Source of the DNA: Bermanella sp036960565
Lineage (GTDB): Bacteria; Pseudomonadota; Gammaproteobacteria; Pseudomonadales; Oceanobacteraceae
Direction of reading: 5' to 3'
NCBI GenBank assembly: GCA_036960565.1
Contig: JBALXQ010000002.1
Span: forward strand, 124,001-188,000
DNA: 64,000 nucleotides
Within the stretch, counting starts at the first letter, position 1. Each line of letters opens with the position of its first letter. Made by a program: the position numbers and the translations under genes. Below are positions 7,801 through 16,325 of the stretch, in pieces. The notes below the pieces were generated by a model that was given only the letters and a program-made list of their open reading frames with translations, was not told the origin of the DNA and ran no database searches.

Positions 7801-10800
7801 GCTGATATCAAAGCTGTCGCTGCTGGTGCCTGAATTACCATCATCCGCTTCTATGGTGACCGATACAGTTGTACCGGCGCCACCACTGGCACTGACCGTT
7901 AAAGAAGATCCGCTAATATTACAGGTTAAATTAGCACCGCAACTGGTGGCAGTATAAGTGAGAGAATCTCCTTCGATATCCGAAGCATAACTACCGAGAC
8001 TAATCACTGTATTATCGCCGTCATCAATGCTTTGGTCGGGAATAGCGCTCCAGGCGGGTGCATCATTTTGGGCGTTAACCACAAGGTTAAAACTAGTGGA
8101 ATCGGTGCCGGAATTACCGTCATCAATTTGCACTGTCACATTATGGGTTGCACCATTATGGTTGCTGTCTGGCGTAAGGGTTAGGTTGCTTCCGCTAATG
8201 GAGCAGATGATATTGCTGACGCAACTGGTGACGCTGTAAGTAAGAGAATCACCTTCTGTATCACTGGCGTAGCCGGATAAATCTATCACCAAGCTAGTAT
8301 CTTCATTGGTGTTTTGGGCGCTAATGGTGCTCAAGACTGGGGCGTCATTTTGGGCGCTCACATTAAGGTTAAAGCTGTCGCTGGCGGTGCCACTATTACC
8401 ATCATCTACCTCTATGGTGATGCTGTGTGTGGCGCCATTATGATTACTGTCTGGTGTAAGGGTAAGGTTGGTTCCGCTGATGCTACAGGTAATGTTGCTG
8501 GCGCAAGAGGTAACGCTATAGGTGAGGGAATCGCTGTCGGCATCACTGCCCCAGTCACTAATATCCACCACAATGGCGTTGTCTTCGCTGGTGGATTGAT
8601 CCACAGCAGTAATGGTAGGCGCGTTGTTGGCTGGGTTAGTGATGTTTACATCAAAGCTGTCGCTGCTGGTGCCTGAATTACCATCATCCGCTTCTATGGT
8701 GACCGATACTGTTGTGCCGGCGCCACCACTGGCACTCACCGTTAAAGAAGATCCGCTAATGCTACAGGTTAAATTGGCACCGCAGCTTGTAGCGCTGTAA
8801 GTAAGGGAATCCCCTTCAGTGTCTGAGGCGTAACTGCCCAGACTAATTACAGAATTGTCGCCGTCATCTATATTTTGATCGGGGATGGCACTCCAACTAG
8901 GAGCGTCATTTTGTGCATTTACCACTAGGTTAAAACTGGTGCTTACTGCACTGGCGGTACTGTCGTCTGCCGCTACGGTAATGTTGTGAGTGGCACCGTT
9001 ATGATTACTGTCTGGTGTAAGGGTTAAATTGTTGCCGCTTATTGCACAGGTGATATTGCTGGCACAACTGGTGACACTGTAGGTAAGAGAGTCGCCTTCT
9101 GTATCACTGGCATAGCCGGATAAATCAATCACCAAATCTGTATCTTCATTGGTATTTTGTGCGCTGATAGTACTCCAAGCAGGTGCGTCGTTTTGGGCGC
9201 TCACATTAAGGTTAAAGCTGTCGCTGGCGGTGCCACTATTACCATCATCCACCTCTATGGTGATGCTGTGCGTGGCACCGTTATGGTTGCCATCTGGCGT
9301 TAAGGTAAGGTCGGTACCACTGATGCTGCAGGTAATATTACTGGCACAAGTGGTGATGCTATAAGTCACGGAGTCGCCATCACCATCACTGCCCCAGCTA
9401 CTAATGTCCACCACAATGGCATTGTCTTCGCTGGTAGTTTGATCCACTGCAGTAATAGTGGGGGCATCATTTTGAGCATTCACCACTAGGTTGAAACTGG
9501 TACTGACCGCGCTGGCAATGCTGTCGTCTACTTCCACGGTAATGTTATGGGTGGCTCCGTTATGGTTGCTATCTGGCGAAAGGGTAAGATTGCTACCGCT
9601 CACTGAGCAAGTGATATTGGTGGCGCAACTGGTGACGCTATACGTTAAGGAATCGCCATCTACATCGCTGGCACTATCGGATAAATCAATGACTAAGTCG
9701 TTATCTTCATTAGTGTTTTGTTCACTGATAGTGCTCCACACGGGCGCATCGTTTTGTGCATTAACCACCAGATTAAAACTGGTACTCACTGCACTGGCGG
9801 TACTGTCGTCTACTTCCACGGTAATGTTGTGGGTGGCACCGGAATAGTTACCGGTGGGTGACAGGGTAAGATCATTGCCGCTCACCGAACAGGTGATATT
9901 GGTGGCACAACTGGTGACGCTATACGTTAAAGAATCGCCATCGACATCGGTGCCATAACCAGATAAATCTATGACTAAATCGGTATCTTCATTGGTATTT
10001 TGCTCTGAAATAGTAGACCACACAGGGGCGTCATTTTGAGCACTGACGGTTAAATTCAAATCATCGGTGGTGATGCCATCGTTGCCATCGTCTACTTGAA
10101 TAGTGACTGTATTAGTGGCGCCGTTGTAATCATCATCTGGGGTGAGCGTTAAATTTTGACCATCACTATCTATGCTGCAAGTGATGTTGGCAGGGCAAGT
10201 GGATACGGTATAGGTGAGGCTGTCACTGTCGGCGTCACTGCCCCAGCCGCTGGCATCCACCACTTTTGCGGTATCTTCATTTGTGGTTTGATCCACTGCA
10301 GTAATGGTGGGGGCGTTGTTGGGCTCAACAATGGTCCAGCCAATGTCTTCTAATAAATAAAGCGCTAACCCTAAAGAGTATAATGAGTCTGTATAGCTGG
10401 GCTCCATGAGTTCATTGGGTGTGGCATCAGTGGTGAAGTGGCTCACGCTGGAGCCAGATTCTACTGAAGCAGGCGCGTACATTTCTACTTTGTCGCCACT
10501 TTCAAAATTGCCATCCGTATCCACGTCGTTAAAGCCATCTGTTAATAGGCCTATGGCATTGGTGTTAACGTTGGTGCCGCTCCAGAGTAATGCCGTAACA
10601 CTGGTAGCGGATGAGGCGCGGTTAGCGTCACTTTCACTGCCATCATTCCAGTTTCGACTGTTGGTGTTATCGTATAAATTATTTGAAAAAATATCATCTA
10701 TGCCACTGGTTTTGGAGCCATCAGATGGATCAACCAAACTGGCAAAACCCAGCCCATGAGTCATTTCGTGCAGTAACACTGTGGTAAATCCAATTTCACT

Positions 10801-11364
10801 GCCGGTGGCATCGCTAAACCCGTAATACCAAGAGCTTGAGGCCAAACAATCGGCATCACCAATGTCGGAGTTAAAGTTGGCATCAATGTCATCATGGGCA
10901 CCAGACGCATCACTGCCGGTAATGGCGTTATATAAACCAATGGGGTAGAAGGTATTCACAAGAATCCCCGTTGGGGGGCTAGAGCTAATGCTGAGGTTGG
11001 CGGTGGCGCCAGCACTGCCTAAAGTAGCCGAATTAGTGGTACAAGAAAGGGCTGTAAAGTTGGCTTCCACAATGATAGTGACCGTTGATGTCACTTGTTC
11101 AGATATGACTTCAGCCGCTTTAATAAAGGATAATTTACGTTGGGCGCCTACCGTGGTGCCGTTATTGCCATCAACCGCTGTTGCAGATGTACTGGAATCA
11201 AAACCGCTGGTGAAATTCAATGTAATTGTGGATGCACTACCTGTGATATCACAGGTGCCGTTGCCGGCGGTGGTGGTATCACTGGAAGCCGGGCAGGCGG
11301 CTGAAAAACTTAATTGGCTAAACGCCAAAGATAAGGTAAAGATGACAAGCTTGTTAAGTGGCAT
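4852..11364 (-). CDS. Giant surface metalloprotease with 15 Ig/cadherin-like repeats and GlyGly-CTERM-like tail
   Basis: 2170 residues. Order: signal peptide (1-22, ending FSAA); zincin domain (about 23-345) with HEMTHGLGF at 199-207, a later His in SVSHF (H309) and a Met in NELMEP (M320); 15 tandem ~93-residue repeats (about 351-1755), each with an acidic DxDGDSLTY-type segment and a CX5C pair; a ~400-residue C-terminal module shared with the two neighbouring paralogs; and a tail with GGGS, a hydrophobic helix and RR. The spacing HExxH, distant His, Met-turn, then LEDIGW resembles the leishmanolysin (M8) class, because the metzincin third His at +6 after HExxH is Ser here. The tail resembles GlyGly-CTERM signals processed by rhombosortase in type II secretion hosts. 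Likely a secreted, surface-held protease or adhesin; substrate unknown. A promoter-like box lies at 11392-11425. Confidence 0.88.
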   Translation of the reverse strand: MPLNKLVIFTLSLAFSQLSFSAACPASSDTTTAGNGTCDITGSASTITLNFTSGFDSSTSATAVDGNNGTTVGAQRKLSFIKAAEVISEQVTSTVTIIVEANFTALSCTTNSATLGSAGATANLSISSSPPTGILVNTFYPIGLYNAITGSDASGAHDDIDANFNSDIGDADCLASSSWYYGFSDATGSEIGFTTVLLHEMTHGLGFASLVDPSDGSKTSGIDDIFSNNLYDNTNSRNWNDGSESDANRASSATSVTALLWSGTNVNTNAIGLLTDGFNDVDTDGNFESGDKVEMYAPASVESGSSVSHFTTDATPNELMEPSYTDSLYSLGLALYLLEDIGWTIVEPNNAPTITAVDQTTNEDTAKVVDASGWGSDADSDSLTYTVSTCPANITCSIDSDGQNLTLTPDDDYNGATNTVTIQVDDGNDGITTDDLNLTVSAQNDAPVWSTISEQNTNEDTDLVIDLSGYGTDVDGDSLTYSVTSCATNITCSVSGNDLTLSPTGNYSGATHNITVEVDDSTASAVSTSFNLVVNAQNDAPVWSTISEQNTNEDNDLVIDLSDSASDVDGDSLTYSVTSCATNITCSVSGSNLTLSPDSNHNGATHNITVEVDDSIASAVSTSFNLVVNAQNDAPTITAVDQTTSEDNAIVVDISSWGSDGDGDSVTYSITTCASNITCSISGTDLTLTPDGNHNGATHSITIEVDDGNSGTASDSFNLNVSAQNDAPAWSTISAQNTNEDTDLVIDLSGYASDTEGDSLTYSVTSCASNITCAISGNNLTLTPDSNHNGATHNITVAADDSTASAVSTSFNLVVNAQNDAPSWSAIPDQNIDDGDNSVISLGSYASDTEGDSLTYSATSCGANLTCSISGSSLTVSASGGAGTTVSVTIEADDGNSGTSSDSFDVNITNPANNAPTITAVDQSTSEDNAIVVDISDWGSDADSDSLTYSVTSCASNITCSISGTNLTLTPDSNHNGATHSITIEVDDGNSGTASDSFNLNVSAQNDAPVLSTISAQNTNEDTSLVIDLSGYASDTEGDSLTYSVTSCVSNIICSISGSNLTLTPDSNHNGATHNVTVQIDDGNSGTDSTSFNLVVNAQNDAPAWSAIPDQSIDDGDNTVISLGSYASDIEGDSLTYTATSCGANLTCNISGSSLTVSASGGAGTTVSVTIEADDGNSGTSSDSFDISITNPANNAPTITAVDQTTSEDNAIVVDISGWASDSDGDSLTYSVTTCASNITCSISGTDLTLTPDNNHNGATHSITVEVDDGNSGTTSDSFNLNVSALNDAPAWSAIPDQTITDGESASVSLDTYASDTEGDSLSYTITSCGTNLTCSITGSSLTVSASGGSGSTITVTIEADDGNSGTSSDSFSVTINAANNTAPTLSAQDQSTDEDTSTVVDISSWGSDADGDTLTYSVSTCASNITCSLSGTSLTLTPDGDHSGTTHSITLQASDGNGGTVSDSFNLEVVAVNDIPILSAVDQSTSEDSALVVDISAWGSDVDGDTLTYSVSACASQITCELAGNDLTLTPDADHTGTSHNITLQVSDGNGGVITDSFNLEVTLQNDSPVLAVVDQTTSEDMPLVVDISSWGTDADDDALTFSISSCATHITCELTGTSLTLTPENNHNGASHDITVQVSDANGGSATDIFNLNIVAINDAPVFSAPADVDLIIGDNYILDIVSLASDIEEDALIFSVLSCGNNLACSINSGNLHLLASGGAGSSVQVSVQALDENGGSASYNFNVNISAYSPSTYIEVAGSSYQHEDSLAISLQEVQVDVLGGSGDYQYALEFIGVDASDLMTINDTGLTIALPETGAFTGDYSLIITDNNNQEVITFTLIRPLRLVWSSTSILSGDTGHTLTIEGGEAGSQYNISQLQESVLIFEDENNEPQTVFTAADSAESFNGISASIKNDVVLTLTSVEVSVETLNANYPDIVEFIQVYPAVEHSISVIDESGLAIPAALGLLAENALLAELNLELEYIADDQGQITIRLPDNDELYGFSLSADEFNPATISLEAGINEYEVILEAMGNSIILSGSISALGTQDFLRNPPAVRFRLDDGNSILVTVTVSNSSQASFSQDVDLNQQILQTMSIEQADSLNIEVDISDLTQNQTFNVLLERSIAVVVSSPTQSGGGSMGIFYFLGLILLLGRRLTSRVSPHRTVH
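6100..10314 (-). repeat. Array of 15 tandem ~280-bp coding repeats, partly a 3-repeat higher-order unit
   Basis: Codes for 15 repeats of about 93 residues, typically APxITAVDQTTxED...SWGSDxDGDSLTYSV, CX5C, LTLTPDxNHNGATH, VDDGNSG. Repeats 4-5-6 and 7-8-9 form two A-B-C trimers and repeats 10-11 an A-C pair. The DNA shows this as an 843-base period: near-identical segments start at 7508, 8351 and 9194, and at 7771 and 8614. Confidence 0.9.
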
Positions 11365-11391
11365 GGATAACCCTAAAGCTAACGAACTTGT

Positions 11392-11425
11392 TTACAGCAT
11401 ATGCGTAATTTAAAAAATGACACAT
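11392..11425 (-). promoter_or_regulatory. Promoter-like box of the 15-repeat metalloprotease gene
   Basis: An AT-rich block 28 bases upstream of the start codon. On the minus strand it reads TGTCAT, T/A-rich spacer, then GCATATGCTGTAA. A near copy occurs at 16102-16136 upstream of the paralog. TATGCT could be a -10 element; the -35 match is weak. Confidence 0.5.
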
Positions 11426-11536
11426 ATTGTCTAGTTAACTTGGGAAATGATTTGTAGCCAAATGGGGTTTTAATACTGGTTGGAGATATTAAAAAAGTCT
11501 GATAAATAGAAAGTGAATAATGATTTAAAACAGCTG

Positions 11537-11554
11537 TGCCCTAAAATCAGGGCA
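11537..11554 (-). terminator. Possible terminator of the 7-repeat metalloprotease gene
   Basis: On the minus strand TGCCCT and AGGGCA pair across a six-base loop, followed by CAGCTGTTTT, about 20 bases after the stop at 11577. The stem is short. Confidence 0.45.
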
Positions 11555-11576
11555 GGGTTAATTAGGTTGTTTTAAA

Positions 11577-14500
11577 TCAGCTGGCCACACGTTTTCGCCT
11601 GAGGCTTGTGAGTAATATAAAACCAAATAACCAATAGGGATTAAACGGGCCGCTGCTGGATGAGCTGGAGCTGGATTCCTCTACTATTGGTGCAGCTTCC
11701 AATTCTATTTCAAAGGTTTCATTTTGGCTTAAGGCGCTAATGTCGATTTCATGGTCGATGGAATCGTCCTGAATTATGTTGAGAGTTTGCAGGCCATGAA
11801 TAGCAGTATCCACGGTATGTATAAAGGAGGCATTGGTAGCATCGCTCACCGAGACAATCATAAATTCGCTGTCGCCTTCACTGAAGTTCAATTTTGCTGT
11901 GGGCGGGTTTTTTACAAAGTTTTGGCTGCCCAGTGCGGTAATGCTGCCATTAAGAATGATGCCTTCTCCAATTCGGGCAAGAATCACCTGATGCTCACTG
12001 AGGGTGGCATCCAGATTAATACTGGATGGGTTATAACCGACGGCGCTTAAGGTGAACGCATAAGCGTCTTCATCGCTGGGCAGTAGCAGGTTAATAAAAC
12101 CATTTTGATCGGCACTGTATTGCAAGTTGAGGCCCAAGGTATTGAGCAGGTTAAGGCTAGCCAGATCCCCTTGTGCTAAAGCAATAGCCGCCCCTAAGCT
12201 GTCGATGACACTGATAACATGCGCCACAGATGGGTAAACCGTTAGGGTTTGTACTATGTCTGTAAACGATTGATCAAACGATTCCAGAGTCACATCCACC
12301 GAAGTTAATTCCAATACTCGGCTGTCTTCAATGTGAATATCTATTCGATTAAAACTGGCAGCATCGTTTGGTGCCACAAATACGGTTTGTTCGGTTTCAT
12401 TGCTATCGAGAAATTTAATTAACCCCGATTCGGTTTGAGAAAGACTAAATTGGCCACCTGATTCGCCCCCTTCAATAATGAGGCTGTGACCGCCAATGCC
12501 ATTTAAGAATGAAGTGCTCGACCAAGTAATACGCAGAGAGCGAGTGAAGGTCACTATCAATACTTCGCTGGTATTGTTGTCGGTGATGCTAAAGACATAA
12601 TTACCGGCAAAGGTGCCAGAAACAGGTAGGGCAATCTCAACCCCATCGTTATTAAAGCTCAGCAGCGCATTGGCGTTAAGTTCGTTGTAGGTAAGGTCAT
12701 AGAGGAAGTTCCCACTGCCGCCGATGACATCTACCTGCGTATCACTTAACGGTAAAACAGCAGTGTCGCCGTTCACATAGGAGGTGCCGCCTACTTCTAA
12801 GTGCAGGGTAGGGGTGAAAGCGGTGATACTTACATTAAAGGTATGGGTGTCGGTGGCGCCACTGGCATCGCTTACCTGAATACCCACGGGAACGACGGTC
12901 CCTTCGCCACTGCTGGCCAACAAACTTAAATTATTGCCAGAGACATGACAGGTTAAGTTAGCGTTGCAGGTGAGTACTGAGAAACTTAATGCCTCGTTTT
13001 CAATGTCATCTGCCAACGGCGTTAAATCAATGACCTCAGTATGGTCAATGGCAATGGTTAAATTGGCGGGCGCGATGAAAAAGGGCGCATCGTTTACAGG
13101 GTTAACTGCCAAATTAAAGCTGTCGCTGGCACTGCCGCCATTGCCATCAATCACGCCGATGGTAATGCTGTGAGTGGTGCCATTGTGATTTACATTTGGG
13201 GTGAGGGTGAGGTTATTGCCGACTATGCTGCAACTTATATTCGTGGCACAGGTAGTGACCGAATACGTCAGGCTGTCTCCTTCAGCGTCCGAGGTCCAAG
13301 CACTCATGTCTACCACTAGTGCGGTATCTTCATCTGTGGCTTGGGAGATAGCATTAATAACTGGGTCATCGTTTTGGGCAACCACATCTAGGTTAAAGCT
13401 GTCGCTGGCGGTATTGCCATGGCCATCGTTTACTTCAACGGTGATGGTATGAACGGCACCATTGTGGTCGCTGGATGGGGTAAGGGTGAGGTTTGAGCCC
13501 GCCACCGTACAGGTGATGTTAGTGGCACAGGTTAATACCGTATAACTTAAAGTATCGTCATCTACGTCTGAGCCCCAGCTGCTTATGTCCACCACCAGCG
13601 CCTCATCTTCATTGGTGGTTTGATCCACGGCGGTAATTAAGGGGTCATCACTGGTGTTACTCACTTCTAAATTTAAACTCCCCAGATCGGTTTCGCCGTC
13701 TCCATCGGCAACTTCAATAATGATGGTGTGAGTGGCACCATAATGATCAGTATCGGGCGTAAGGGTTAGATCTGTACCACTTAAAGAGCAGGTAATATTT
13801 GTGGCGCAGCTATTTATGGCATAGGTGACGGCATCTCCATCTACGTCGCTGCCCCAGCCGCTGATATCAACAATGAGAGTGTCATCTTCATCAACGGTTT
13901 GGTCCACCGCCGTAATAACAGGGGCATCATTTACGGCAGCGATGGTTAGATTAAAGCTGTCGCTGATAACACCACCATTGCCGTCGCTTGCCTGTAGGGT
14001 AACGGCATGGGTGGCGCCATTTTGATCGGCGTCGGGCGCCAGTGTTAGGTTAGTGCCAATGATGCTGCAGGTGATGTTGGCGTCACACGCGGTGATTAAA
14101 TAGCTTAGGGTATCGCCATCGGCATCATTGGCCCAAGTACTGAAATCCACCACAAGGTCGGTATCTTCTAGGGTGTTCTGATCCACAGCCGTGAGGGTGG
14201 GAGCGGTATTGCCCGCCACGCCAATGCTGACATCAATATCGACACTGGTGGTGCCAAGATTGCCATCATCGGCTTGTACCGTCACCGAAACCACATTGCC
14301 TGCATTGGATATGGCATTAAGCGTAAGGGTTGAACCGGCGATTGAGCAGGTAAGGCCCGAGTCACAGTTAGTGACGGTATAGGTGATAGTATCGCCTTCC
14401 ACATCGCTGGCGAAACTGGCTAATGCCACATTAACCGAATCACCCTCGGCGACATTTTGCGTGGTAATAGTGCTCCAGGCAGGCGCATCGTTTAAAGCCG

Positions 14501-15821
14501 TAACGGTGAGATTAAAGCTGTCACTGATGGTGCCGCCATTGCCATCGTCTGCTTCAATAGTAATGCTGTGAGTGGCACCGTTGTGATCGGCATCGGGGGT
14601 TAGGGTTAAATCGGTGCCGCTGATGCTGCAGGTAATATTGGTGGCACAGGTGGTGACACTGTAGCTGAGGGCATCGCCGTCGCCATCATTGCCCCAGCCA
14701 CTGATATCCACTACCAACGCCACATCTTCATTGGTGGTTTGATCTACAGCGGTAATGGTGGGGTCGGTATTGGCGTTAATGTCCCAACCGATATCTTGCA
14801 ACAGGTAAAAAGCCAAACCTAAGCTGTATTGGCCCTCTGTATAGCTGGGTTCCATGAGTTCATTGGGGGCGGCGGCGGTATTAAAGTGGCTGACGCTGCT
14901 GCCACTTTCTACTGTTGCTGGCGCATACATTTCAACCCTGTCGCCTGAGGTAAAGGAGTTAGAGGTATCGTTGTCTTGAAAACCATCGGTTAATAGTGCG
15001 ATGGCCTGAGTATTGGTATTGGTGCCATTCCATAATAGCCCGGTACTGCTGGTGGCACTGGTGGCTCGCTGAGCATTACTCAGGTTAGGCCAGGTTGATG
15101 TATTGGCAGAGGCATATAAGTTATTAGAAAAAATATCGTCAATGCCGCTGGCCTTGGCACCACTGGAAGGGTTTACCAGACTGGCAAACCCCAGCCCGTG
15201 GGTCATCTCATGTAGCAGTACTGTGGTGAAACCTATTTCACTGCCCCCTGGGGTGCCAAAACCGTAATACCAACTACTGGCTGCTAGGCAGTCGGCATCG
15301 CCAATGTCGCGGTTAAATTCAGCGGTGATATCGCTGTCACCATCGCCGTTGCCATCCGTATCCACATCCTGATTTCTAATGGCATTAATGAGCGCCACCG
15401 GATAAAAAGTTGAAGCCACTAAGCCGGTAGGCGCCGGGCTGTTGTACGCAAAATTATTAACGGCCCCGGCACTGCCTAGGGTGGCGGAATTACTTGAGCA
15501 GGAAAGGGCGCTAAAACTGGCATCCACCGCAATGGTAATGGTGGAGTCGAGCTGGGCGGCTAGAATTTCAGCTGCCTTAATAAAAGAGAGTTTGCGCTGG
15601 GCGCCTATGGTCGTGCCGTTATTGCCACCGGTGGCGGTAATGGCGGTAGTGGAATCAAAGCCGCTGTCGAAGTTTAATTGAATGGTGGAAGACGAACCTG
15701 TGACCGTGCAATTACCGTTGCCTGCGGTAGTCGTGGCACTGGATGCTGGGCAGGCGGCAGAAAAAACCAGCGAACTAAACAGCAAAGAAATAAGTAATAA
15801 GGTAAATCTAACAAGCGCCAT
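11577..15821 (-). CDS. Surface metalloprotease with 7 Ig/cadherin-like repeats and CTERM-type anchor
   Basis: Paralog of the genes on both sides. From the ATG at 15821 it has 1414 residues: signal peptide (about 1-22, FSAACPASS), zincin domain with HEMTHGLGF (H204, E205, H208) and SVSHFNTAAAPNELMEP, seven ~93-residue repeats each with a CX5C pair, the shared C-terminal module, then a serine-rich linker, a hydrophobic helix (YWLFGFILLTSL) and RRKR. The frame stays open to 15962, but the extra 47 residues are encoded by the MITE-like element. The ATG at 15821 has GAGG five bases upstream and begins a normal signal peptide, so it is the better start. Probably a secreted surface protease with a shorter stalk than its 15-repeat neighbour. 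Its tail has serines where the others have GGG. Confidence 0.88.
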   Translation of the reverse strand: MALVRFTLLLISLLFSSLVFSAACPASSATTTAGNGNCTVTGSSSTIQLNFDSGFDSTTAITATGGNNGTTIGAQRKLSFIKAAEILAAQLDSTITIAVDASFSALSCSSNSATLGSAGAVNNFAYNSPAPTGLVASTFYPVALINAIRNQDVDTDGNGDGDSDITAEFNRDIGDADCLAASSWYYGFGTPGGSEIGFTTVLLHEMTHGLGFASLVNPSSGAKASGIDDIFSNNLYASANTSTWPNLSNAQRATSATSSTGLLWNGTNTNTQAIALLTDGFQDNDTSNSFTSGDRVEMYAPATVESGSSVSHFNTAAAPNELMEPSYTEGQYSLGLAFYLLQDIGWDINANTDPTITAVDQTTNEDVALVVDISGWGNDGDGDALSYSVTTCATNITCSISGTDLTLTPDADHNGATHSITIEADDGNGGTISDSFNLTVTALNDAPAWSTITTQNVAEGDSVNVALASFASDVEGDTITYTVTNCDSGLTCSIAGSTLTLNAISNAGNVVSVTVQADDGNLGTTSVDIDVSIGVAGNTAPTLTAVDQNTLEDTDLVVDFSTWANDADGDTLSYLITACDANITCSIIGTNLTLAPDADQNGATHAVTLQASDGNGGVISDSFNLTIAAVNDAPVITAVDQTVDEDDTLIVDISGWGSDVDGDAVTYAINSCATNITCSLSGTDLTLTPDTDHYGATHTIIIEVADGDGETDLGSLNLEVSNTSDDPLITAVDQTTNEDEALVVDISSWGSDVDDDTLSYTVLTCATNITCTVAGSNLTLTPSSDHNGAVHTITVEVNDGHGNTASDSFNLDVVAQNDDPVINAISQATDEDTALVVDMSAWTSDAEGDSLTYSVTTCATNISCSIVGNNLTLTPNVNHNGTTHSITIGVIDGNGGSASDSFNLAVNPVNDAPFFIAPANLTIAIDHTEVIDLTPLADDIENEALSFSVLTCNANLTCHVSGNNLSLLASSGEGTVVPVGIQVSDASGATDTHTFNVSITAFTPTLHLEVGGTSYVNGDTAVLPLSDTQVDVIGGSGNFLYDLTYNELNANALLSFNNDGVEIALPVSGTFAGNYVFSITDNNTSEVLIVTFTRSLRITWSSTSFLNGIGGHSLIIEGGESGGQFSLSQTESGLIKFLDSNETEQTVFVAPNDAASFNRIDIHIEDSRVLELTSVDVTLESFDQSFTDIVQTLTVYPSVAHVISVIDSLGAAIALAQGDLASLNLLNTLGLNLQYSADQNGFINLLLPSDEDAYAFTLSAVGYNPSSINLDATLSEHQVILARIGEGIILNGSITALGSQNFVKNPPTAKLNFSEGDSEFMIVSVSDATNASFIHTVDTAIHGLQTLNIIQDDSIDHEIDISALSQNETFEIELEAAPIVEESSSSSSSSGPFNPYWLFGFILLTSLRRKRVAS
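12815..14765 (-). repeat. Array of 7 tandem ~280-bp coding repeats
   Basis: Seven copies of the same ~93-residue module as in the neighbouring gene, but more diverged from one another and without an obvious higher-order period. Each keeps the NEDxALVVDIS-like start (except repeats 2 and 7), the DGDxLxYxV segment and the CX5C pair. Confidence 0.85.
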
Positions 15822-15850
15822 AACTGCCTCAAATCCAGAGTGCTTTCTTG

Positions 15851-16101
15851 AGGGCATCTCTAATAATTGATTACTTCCTCTGCGTGACCCCAAGCGTGCA
15901 GTGGCAAGGCGCGTTGCGAAGTAAAATGGTGGTTCCATTTTCAAGCGGCGCAACGCCGGCAATGTGTGCTTGAGGTCACGCCCTGAGGGGCGTTATGCCT
16001 TGCCCAGACTCTGCGTTGGCCTTCCTTGAAAGGCAATAAGCATTTCTTCCAAAGTCCGTCTTGATTCTGAGCAAGGCGTAAGTAATTAATATAGATGCCC
16101 T
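15851..16101. mobile_element. MITE-like non-autonomous element, ~251 bp
   Basis: The ends form terminal inverted repeats: AGGGCATCT at 15851-15859 and its complement AGATGCCCT at 16093-16101, with similarity continuing inward about 25 bases (TAATTGATTACTT against TTAATTACTTA). Inside are nested imperfect palindromes: 15882-15981 (GCGTGACC to GGTCACGC), a small ACGCCC/GGGCGT hairpin, and about 15996-16077 (GCCTTGC to GCAAGGC). It carries no transposase. A clear target-site duplication is not visible. It lies between the promoter-like box and the start of the 7-repeat metalloprotease gene. Confidence 0.7.
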
Positions 16102-16136
16102 TTATAGCTTATGCTTAATTTTTTAAATGACCCAGC
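16102..16136 (-). promoter_or_regulatory. Promoter-like box of the 7-repeat gene, displaced by the MITE
   Basis: TTATAGCTTATGCTTAATTT and the following AAATGAC match the box at 11392-11425 at most positions. It is 281 bases from the start codon; without the 251-base element this would be 30, against 28 in the sister gene. Beyond it, 16137-16325 is AT-rich with no gene. Confidence 0.5.
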
Positions 16137-16325
16137 ACATCAGGCTGAGTTTGAGTGGTTAATCCCAATAATCGTGTTTTTTAAAATATTTAAATTTAAA
16201 AAATATTTTCTTTAAACGTTAATAGAATATGAATGGAGACACATATATATTCTCTGTAAAAATACAGCAGCTGATCCGGTTATAAAAAACAGAATGAGGT
16301 AGAACTTATAAGTTTAAGGCAGAAT

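Noticed and set aside
7582..9847. Several plus-strand open frames of 60-120 codons across the metalloprotease repeats
   Set aside because: They are antisense shadows: the repeated, biased codons of the minus-strand genes leave the opposite frame free of stops. They repeat with the same period as the repeats and have no start signals.
6100..10314. CRISPR-like array
   Set aside because: The repeats are ~280-base coding units in frame with a protein, without spacers or direct-repeat structure of CRISPR.
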